Assembly (NCBI GenBank): GCA_020026075.1
Contig: JAHHQZ010000021.1
Location: 1 to 29,029 of the forward strand
DNA from: Actinobacillus sp.
Lineage (GTDB): Bacteria; Pseudomonadota; Gammaproteobacteria; Enterobacterales; Pasteurellaceae
DNA length: 29,029 bases
Direction: 5' to 3'
Part shown: piece by piece, positions 23,876 through 29,029 of the stretch
How positions within the stretch are numbered: position 1 is the first letter of the stretch
How the letters are laid out: the number at the start of each line of letters is the position of its first letter
The notes under the pieces: model-generated
What the model was told of the DNA's origin: nothing
The model's database searches: none
The model's input: only the letters and a program-made list of their open reading frames with translations
Position numbers and translations under genes: made by a program

Positions 23876-25106
23876 TACGAACTCTCCGACGTTTAATATT
23901 TGCTTGAACTACCGCATAGTCAAATAACGGTGCAAATAAGTTAGCAAATAGAATTGCCAACATCATACCCTCTGGGTAGGCTGGGTTTACGACACGAACT
24001 AATACGCACATTACACCAATCAGACCACCGTACCACCATTTACCTTTATTGGTAAATGACGCAGAAACAGGGTCAGTCGCCATAAAGATCATACCAAGTG
24101 CGAACCCACCCAGAACTAAGTGCCAGTACCAAGGCATTGCAAACATTGGGTTTGTAGTTGAGCCGATCCAGTTGAATAAACTAGATGTTGCAACCATACC
24201 GATGAACACACCTAAAATAATGCGCCAAGATGCAATACGAGCGAACACGATAAACGCACCACCGATCAACAATGCTAGGGTAGAGGTTTCACCAATCGCC
24301 CCTGGAATATTTCCAAGAAAAGCGTCAAGCCATTGGATTGGTTGACCTGTTGAAACGTGTTTCAATGCTGGTAAACCACCTTGCGCCCATTGTGAGAGTG
24401 CGGTTGCACCAGAATAACCATCAGCGGCTGTCCACACTAAGTCACCTGAAATTTGACCAGGATAGGCGAAGAATAAGAATGCACGACCTGCTAAAGCTGG
24501 GTTTACGAAGTTACGGCCTACACCACCGAACACCTCTTTCGCTACAACCACACCAAAAGTCGCAGCCAATGCTGCTTGCCATAATGGTAATGTCGGCGGA
24601 ACAATTAAAGCCAAAAGGATAGAAGTTACGAAGAAACCTTCGTTGATTTCGTGTTTACGAATCATCGCAAACAAGACTTCCCAGAAACCACCCACAGCGA
24701 AAATCACCAAATAAATTGGTAAGAAGAAAATTGCACCTAAGAGCATTTTCATTCCCCAACCTGCGTCAGGTGAAAGAATGCCAAGCAAGTTCGCTAAGCT
24801 ATAATGCCAATCGTTTGCTACATTTAATGCAATGTTATGTACAAAATCACCAACGTGTAACGCAGCAAATGCTTGGTTACCCACATTGTACATTCCGTAG
24901 AACATTGCAGGGAAAAGTGCTAGCCACACTAACACCATCATACGTTTGGAATCGATGGCATCACGAATGTGCGATGCACCTTTTGTTACCAAGCCTGGAG
25001 TATAAAGAAATGTGGCAGTGGCTTCGTAAAGTGCATACCATTTCTCATATTTACCGCCTGGTAAAAAATTAGGTTCCATTTTTTCTAAAAGATGTTTTAA
25101 ACCCAT
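23868..25106 (-). CDS. nqrB: Na+-NQR subunit B (covalent FMN, riboflavin, sodium channel)
   Basis: NqrB is the large membrane subunit with about ten helices, holding covalent FMN, riboflavin and the sodium path. The 412-residue protein begins MGLKHLLEKMEPNF and contains GGVGRNFVNPALAGRAFLFF and the FMN-accepting DGYSGATALSQW. Its ATG is three bases after nqrA. It overlaps nqrC by eight bases. Confidence 0.98.
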   Translation of the reverse strand: MGLKHLLEKMEPNFLPGGKYEKWYALYEATATFLYTPGLVTKGASHIRDAIDSKRMMVLVWLALFPAMFYGMYNVGNQAFAALHVGDFVHNIALNVANDWHYSLANLLGILSPDAGWGMKMLLGAIFFLPIYLVIFAVGGFWEVLFAMIRKHEINEGFFVTSILLALIVPPTLPLWQAALAATFGVVVAKEVFGGVGRNFVNPALAGRAFLFFAYPGQISGDLVWTAADGYSGATALSQWAQGGLPALKHVSTGQPIQWLDAFLGNIPGAIGETSTLALLIGGAFIVFARIASWRIILGVFIGMVATSSLFNWIGSTTNPMFAMPWYWHLVLGGFALGMIFMATDPVSASFTNKGKWWYGGLIGVMCVLVRVVNPAYPEGMMLAILFANLFAPLFDYAVVQANIKRRRVRNG

Positions 25107-25109
25107 TTT

Positions 25110-26450
25110 TTAACCGTCCTTCTCAATTTGATCTAATGCTTGGCGCAATAGTGGTCCGTATTCTGTTTTTCCTGGACACACAAATGTGCAAAGAGATAAA
25201 TCTTCTTCATCTAACTCTAAACAGCCTAATGCTTGTGCGCTGTCAGTGTCTTTTGATGCTAAATCACGTAATAAGAGCGTTGGAATAATATCCAATGGCA
25301 TTACACGTTCGTATAAACCGATTGGAACCATTGCACGATGTCCACCGTGAAGTGCAGTCGTAAAGTTAAATAGTTTTTTACTGAAATGACCAAGTGTTGT
25401 ACGGGTAAGAGAGTATTTATCCGCACCAGGTGCGATCCAGCCTAAAAATTCTTTTGTACGACCTTCTTCTAATACAGAAACTTGCAATGCATAACGGCCT
25501 AAGTAATTATGAGGACCAGCTGCTTTGAAACCGCTTAACACTGAACCTGAAATCACACGGTTATCACCGTCTTTAAGCTCATCTTTGGTTAATTGAGATA
25601 AGTTTGCACCAAGCATTGTTTGTACTAGACGTGGTTTTTTAACCTGTGGTCCAGCTAATGCCACCACACGGTCAAGGTGAAGTTCGCCTGTTAAGAATAA
25701 TTTACCGATAGCGATCACATCTTGATAATTAATATGCCACACTATTTTATTGGTACCTACGGGATCAATAAAATGAATATGGGTTCCCACTAACCCCGCA
25801 GGATGAGGACCTTTAAATTCGTGAACTTCTAACCAACGTGCATCAACCGCTGGAATATCACTACCTGCGGCTTTACAAAGATGGATTTTATTGGTTTCAA
25901 GTTGACCAATCGCATTTAAACCACTAACAAACGCTTCACGTTCTTTCGCAATAATCAATGCAGGATCAGCGGCCAATGGATTGGTATCCATTGCGTTGAT
26001 GAAAATTGAGTTTGGAATTGCATCAATGGCGGGTACTTTGCTGTATGGACGGGTTCTAAATGCTGTCCATAAGCCTGATTCTTGCAAGTTTTTACGAATT
26101 TGATCATCCGTTAAACCTGTGATTTCATCAGGACGATATTGTGCGAATGTAACTTGTTCATTACCTTGCACTTCAATCACAACAGATTGTAAGACACGCT
26201 TTTCTCCGCGATGAATAGCAGTAATTTTACCGCTCACAGGTGCTGTGAAAACCACACCAGGATTCTTTTTATCTTCAAAAAGAACTTGCCCCTTTTTCAC
26301 TACATCACCTTCACGCACCTTCATAGAAGGACGCATACCAACGTATTCTTCGCCAAGCAAAGCAACTTCGCTAACAGCATTGCCGTTATGGATTACTTGT
26401 TCTGGTTTCCCTGCGATAGGAACATCCAAGCCTTTTTTAATCGTAATCAT
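25110..26450 (-). CDS. nqrA: Na+-NQR subunit A
   Basis: NqrA is the cytoplasmic subunit associated with ubiquinone binding. The 446-residue protein begins MITIKKGLDVPIAGKPEQ and includes VKKGQVLFEDKKNPGVVFTA, THIHFIDPVG and the C-terminal CPGKTEYGPLLRQALDQIE. The start has no strong ribosome-binding site (AAAGTAGTGCAAACAAT precedes it), and a perfect hairpin lies about 34 bases upstream, so initiation may be regulated. It is the first gene of the operon and divergent from the cysteine desulfidase gene. Confidence 0.97.
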   Translation of the reverse strand: MITIKKGLDVPIAGKPEQVIHNGNAVSEVALLGEEYVGMRPSMKVREGDVVKKGQVLFEDKKNPGVVFTAPVSGKITAIHRGEKRVLQSVVIEVQGNEQVTFAQYRPDEITGLTDDQIRKNLQESGLWTAFRTRPYSKVPAIDAIPNSIFINAMDTNPLAADPALIIAKEREAFVSGLNAIGQLETNKIHLCKAAGSDIPAVDARWLEVHEFKGPHPAGLVGTHIHFIDPVGTNKIVWHINYQDVIAIGKLFLTGELHLDRVVALAGPQVKKPRLVQTMLGANLSQLTKDELKDGDNRVISGSVLSGFKAAGPHNYLGRYALQVSVLEEGRTKEFLGWIAPGADKYSLTRTTLGHFSKKLFNFTTALHGGHRAMVPIGLYERVMPLDIIPTLLLRDLASKDTDSAQALGCLELDEEDLSLCTFVCPGKTEYGPLLRQALDQIEKDG

Positions 26451-26483
26451 ATTGTTTGCACTACTTTTCGTGAGTTAAAAAAC

Positions 26484-26501
26484 ACTTACAGCTAACGCTG
26501 T
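26484..26501 (-). promoter_or_regulatory. Hairpin in the nqrA leader
   Basis: TTACAGC (26484-26490) and GCTGTAA (26495-26501) form a perfect stem around TAAC, 34 bases before the nqrA ATG. No T-run follows it on the minus strand, so it is not an ordinary terminator; RNA stability or control of initiation is possible. No confident nqr promoter was found further upstream. Confidence 0.4.
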
Positions 26502-26600
26502 AACCTCATTTTGAGCAATACCCCAGCACATAATTTTCCAAAAACAGTAAAATAGGGCTGGAAGAACTTCATAAAATAATACTCAAATTCTTCTTTTATC

Positions 26601-26693
26601 TGAGCTTCTACGTTTAGAATGCTCAAAAAAAAGTACATTCACTTTTTGATAAAAAATAAGATCAGTATTTTAACATCTTTTCTACTTAGAATG
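26601..26693. promoter_or_regulatory. Cluster of palindromes between nqrA and the cysteine desulfidase gene
   Basis: Site A: TGAGCTTCTA (26601-26610) faces TAGAATGCTCA (26615-26625). Site B: TTCTA (26680-26684) faces TAGAA (26687-26691). Both sites share TTCTAC and TTAGAATG, and their centres are 73 bases apart, close to seven helical turns. Between them AAAAAGT (26628-26634) faces ACTTTTT (26641-26647). This is operator-like; no known regulator is assigned. The rest of the 433-base gap is AT-rich with the hairpin and promoter listed separately. Confidence 0.4.
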
Positions 26694-26792
26694 AACGTTT
26701 TAACCCAAAGTTGCATTAAAAAACTACACATCGACCAAAGAACATAAATCCCCTGCTGGTATTGAAAAAATAATTATAAATTGCAATTTTTT

Positions 26793-26821
26793 TTGCATTT
26801 ATTCGGTAGCTTTACTATACT
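26793..26821 (+). promoter_or_regulatory. Promoter of the cysteine desulfidase gene
   Basis: TTGCAT (26793-26798) and TATACT (26816-26821) are 17 bases apart. A palindrome, TGCAA/TTGCA (26782-26797), overlaps the -35 box and could be an operator. The leader is about 55 bases and ends in the strong site AAGGAGGGAG. Confidence 0.65.
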
Positions 26822-26883
26822 GCGACAACATTACTTTCCACTCATCTAGCCATTAAAATTCTGTACAAACAAAGGAGGGAGCT

Positions 26884-28161
26884 ATGTCTAATCCCAACTG
26901 GTCGACTTACGAAAATATTATAAAAGCAATGGTAAAACCCGCACTTGGTTGTACTGAACCCATTGCTGCTGCCTATGCGGCTGCATTGGCCAGAGAAATG
27001 CTCAGTGCACCGCCCACTAATATCAACGTTTATGTATCCTATAATCTTTATAAAAATGCGATGGGCGTATTTGTGCCTGGTACAGGGCAAATGGGGCTAG
27101 CGATTGCCGCAAGTGCAGGTGCTTTTGGTGGCGACCCGACAAAAGGCTTAGAAGTGCTAGCCAATATTGATGACGCAAGCGTTGCACAAGCACAAGCGTT
27201 GATTGACGCTGGCAAGGTCAATGTTTTCCGCAAAGCGGTTGATGAATTTATTTACTGTTTGGTGGAAATGACGGACGGCACAGACAACGTTGCGGTGGAA
27301 TTAAAAGGCGGTCATACGCAAATTTCACAAAAAACACGCAACGGACAGGTCATATTCAACCAAACCATTGATGGCAACCAATCCACAGGCAATATCTGCG
27401 ATGGCGTGGATATTTCCTTTCAACAAATTTATGACTACGCCACACAAGCGGATTTCGAGCAACTCGCCTTTATTTTGCAAGCTTGCCAGTTAAACCTCGC
27501 CTTAGCCCTTGAAGGTTTAGCCCATTCCTACGGCTTAGCAGTGGGCAAAACAATGAGCCACCACATTCAAGCAGGGTTACTGAGCGAAGATTTCGCCAAT
27601 AAAATCCTAATGTACACCGCCAGCGCATCGGACGCTCGAATGGGCGGTGCCTCTTTGCCAGCGATGAGCAATTTCGGCAGCGGCAATCAAGGCATTACCG
27701 CCACAATTCCCGTTATTTTAACGGCTGAACATTACCAAGCCAGCCAAGAACAGCTCGCTCGTGCCTTAATCATCAGCCACTTAGGGGCGATTTACATCAA
27801 ATCACACTACCCACCACTTTCCGCCTTTTGCGGAAACACCGTAACTGGCGCTGCCACTGCCGCTGCAATGATGTACCTCGCTGGCGGCACTTACCAGCAA
27901 AGCTGTTTTGCCGCACAAAATGTACTAAGCGACTGCTCAGGAATGGTCTGCGATGGCGCAAAATCCACCTGCGCAATGAAAGTCAAAACCGCCACCAGCG
28001 CCGCCATTAACGGCTTTCTAATGGCATTACAATCAAAAGAGGCTCACCATCTAGGCATTGTCGCAGACGACTTAGAAAGTAGCATTCGTAACGTGGGCAA
28101 GTTAGTGTCACAAGGAATGCGCAGCACCGATTACACGATCATCGACATTATGTCCGCCTAA
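26884..28161 (+). CDS. cyuA: L-cysteine desulfidase, CyuA/UPF0597 family
   Basis: This cytoplasmic [4Fe-4S] enzyme breaks L-cysteine into pyruvate, ammonia and sulfide. The 425-residue protein has the family cysteines: KPALGCTEPIA near 18-28 (catalytic Cys23), SAFCGNTVTG, and the pair in DCSGMVCDGAKSTCAMK. Length and motifs agree with E. coli CyuA (YhaM). The permease CyuP and Lrp-type CyuR of E. coli are not adjacent; a YheO-like regulator follows instead. A strong ribosome-binding site precedes the ATG. Sulfide release under anaerobiosis and cysteine detoxification are the likely roles, inferred from the family. Confidence 0.9.
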   Translation: MSNPNWSTYENIIKAMVKPALGCTEPIAAAYAAALAREMLSAPPTNINVYVSYNLYKNAMGVFVPGTGQMGLAIAASAGAFGGDPTKGLEVLANIDDASVAQAQALIDAGKVNVFRKAVDEFIYCLVEMTDGTDNVAVELKGGHTQISQKTRNGQVIFNQTIDGNQSTGNICDGVDISFQQIYDYATQADFEQLAFILQACQLNLALALEGLAHSYGLAVGKTMSHHIQAGLLSEDFANKILMYTASASDARMGGASLPAMSNFGSGNQGITATIPVILTAEHYQASQEQLARALIISHLGAIYIKSHYPPLSAFCGNTVTGAATAAAMMYLAGGTYQQSCFAAQNVLSDCSGMVCDGAKSTCAMKVKTATSAAINGFLMALQSKEAHHLGIVADDLESSIRNVGKLVSQGMRSTDYTIIDIMSA

Positions 28162-28165
28162 AACC

Positions 28166-28209
28166 TACGCCGTAATTTTGCAAAAAATTTTGTCAAAAAT
28201 TACGGCGTA
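28166..28209. repeat. Intergenic palindrome copy with paired changes
   Basis: TACGCCGTAATTTT (28166-28179) pairs perfectly with AAAATTACGGCGTA (28196-28209). Compared with other copies the GGAA block is GTAA and the opposite arm has TTAC in place of TTCC, so the stem is kept. It lies five bases beyond the desulfidase stop, in the gap before the regulator gene. Confidence 0.8.
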
Positions 28210-28256
28210 CCCTTTTCAGCCAAATGACCATATTTTAACCAACGACAAATAACGTT

Positions 28257-28895
28257 ATGAAAAAATTAACCGCAGAAGATGAGGCCATTTTATGGGCCTT
28301 TGAAAATATTGTAGCAGGCATTGCCAAAAACTATGGCTCACACACCGAAGTTGTCTTACACCGCCTTGATGTGGATAATCCCTGCATTATGAAAATCGCC
28401 AACGGTCACGTTACTGGCAGACAAATTGGCGCACCGATAACCAACCTCGCATTAAGCAAATTATCCTTAGGGGAAGATATTTCCGAGCCTTATTTCACCC
28501 AATCTCCGCAAGGAAAAAGGCTACGCTCCACCACCACGATCATCCGTAATCCACAAAATGAGGCCATTGGCATTTTATGTATCAATATGGATTTGGACGC
28601 CCCTTTCCAAGACGTAATTCAACAGTTCTTACCAAGCCATCAAGCGACAGAAAAAACTGATACGCCAGTAGAAACCTTTACCAACAGTACCGAAGAAATG
28701 CTGAAAAATACCATTGAAACCACACATCAAGCGGTGATGATGGACAAAAATATCACCGCCGGAAAAAAAGCACGAATTTTGGTGCAACGCCTATTTGAGC
28801 TAGGGGTTTTCAATTTTAAAAACAGCCCACAGCTCGTGGCGGACGTAACGGGCATTTCCGTCCACACCGTTTACCGTCATCTGCGAGAACGCTAG
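28257..28895 (+). CDS. YheO-like PAS/HTH transcriptional regulator
   Basis: The 212-residue protein has an N-terminal YheO-type PAS domain (about 5-115; VAGIAKNYGSHTEVVLHRLD and RSTTTIIRNPQNEAIGILCI are typical) and a C-terminal helix-turn-helix (about 165-212; FNFKNSPQLVADVTGISVHT). The family includes DauR, which controls D-arginine use in Pseudomonas. A variable linker joins the two domains. It lies 95 bases after the cysteine desulfidase gene on the same strand with a weak ribosome-binding site, so it may control that gene in response to cysteine; this is inference. A terminator follows. Confidence 0.85.
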   Translation: MKKLTAEDEAILWAFENIVAGIAKNYGSHTEVVLHRLDVDNPCIMKIANGHVTGRQIGAPITNLALSKLSLGEDISEPYFTQSPQGKRLRSTTTIIRNPQNEAIGILCINMDLDAPFQDVIQQFLPSHQATEKTDTPVETFTNSTEEMLKNTIETTHQAVMMDKNITAGKKARILVQRLFELGVFNFKNSPQLVADVTGISVHTVYRHLRER

Positions 28896-28928
28896 CTTGT
28901 GCAATCTAGCCACTCTAAAAATACAAAA

Positions 28929-28958
28929 AAGGCAGGAAAATTCCTGCCTTCTGTTTTT
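28929..28958. terminator. Rho-independent terminator after the YheO-like gene
   Basis: AAGGCAGGAA (28929-28938) pairs perfectly with TTCCTGCCTT (28941-28950), followed by CTGTTTTT on the plus strand. An A-run on the other side (28925-28930) allows action in both directions. Confidence 0.88.
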
Positions 28959-28975
28959 AAATTAAAACGCCAAGA

Positions 28976-29029
28976 TGATCTGCACCCCAAAAGTTGGACT
29001 AACCAGTCAACTAATTAAGGTGCAGATTT
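28976..29029. mobile_element. Insertion-sequence end (right), IS3/IS150-like
   Basis: It is identical, in inverted orientation, to the segment at 1-53. The tip TGATCTGCACCCC begins at 28976 and the element runs out of the window. The flanks next to the two tips (AGA here, TTA at the left) differ, so they are not the two sides of one insertion. Identity over the whole 53 bases suggests the same end (not left and right ends) of two copies. Confidence 0.7.

Noticed and set aside
26641..26664. FNR site upstream of nqrA (TTGATAAAAAATAAGATCAG)
   Set aside because: The half-sites TTGAT and ATCA(G) are too far apart for the FNR spacing of four bases.
1..29029. Composite transposon flanked by inverted IS copies
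   Set aside because: The interior is core genome (NQR, L21, L27, ObgE, IspB, TrmA, MnmA) in largely conserved order, so the IS ends look like contig breakpoints, not borders of a mobile unit.

Overview
The window comes from a Pasteurellaceae bacterium, Haemophilus-like but with the genus not resolved. The evidence is the block ispB / rplU-rpmA-DMT transporter-obgE with queH downstream of ispB (the order known in Haemophilus influenzae), a SiaP closely resembling the H. influenzae sialic-acid binding protein, NanM, and a complete Na+-NQR operon. The exact nine-base uptake core of Haemophilus (AAGTGCGGT) was not seen on either strand; one inverted pair of AAGCGGTC is present. No rRNA, tRNA, CRISPR array or phage gene was recognised.

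Layout. 1-53 and 28976-29029 are the same insertion-sequence end in inverted orientation; only the ends are present, so the window looks like a contig stopping inside two IS copies. 73-2731 (-): a compatible-solute type ABC importer whose binding protein and permease are one polypeptide. 2829-5035 (-): siaP and nanM of sialic-acid scavenging, behind a CRP-type promoter, without the membrane subunit siaQM. 5348-7658 (-): ispB, queH and a cytoplasmic SGNH hydrolase. 7860-10668 (+): rplU, rpmA, a DMT-family permease and obgE, followed by a periplasmic SIMPL-domain protein. 11591-13865 (-): a three-gene polar amino acid (probably cystine) ABC importer. 14056-15393 (-): a DcuB-type C4-dicarboxylate transporter with a well-placed FNR site. 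15637-17900 (+): trmA, rsmJ and an ArsC-family protein. 17969-26450 (-): nqrABCDEF-apbE-nqrM-mnmA, a nine-gene run. 26884-28895 (+): an L-cysteine desulfidase and a YheO-like PAS/HTH regulator.

Common themes are respiration and scavenging at a host surface: sodium-pumping NADH dehydrogenase with its maturation factors, fumarate/succinate exchange under oxygen limitation, sialic acid capture, compatible-solute uptake, and cystine import plus cysteine breakdown.

The main signal not explained by genes is a family of short AT-centred palindromes with GC-rich feet (a G/C foot plus GGAATTTTT, facing AAAAATTCC plus the matching foot). They lie in at least eight intergenic positions, with paired changes in both arms that preserve the stem. 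One copy supplies the last codons and stop of rsmJ, and another carries the ribosome-binding site of the SGNH hydrolase gene. The second unexplained signal is a set of palindromes, including two related TTCTAC/TAGAATG sites about 73 bp apart, in the 433-bp gap between nqrA and the cysteine desulfidase gene.
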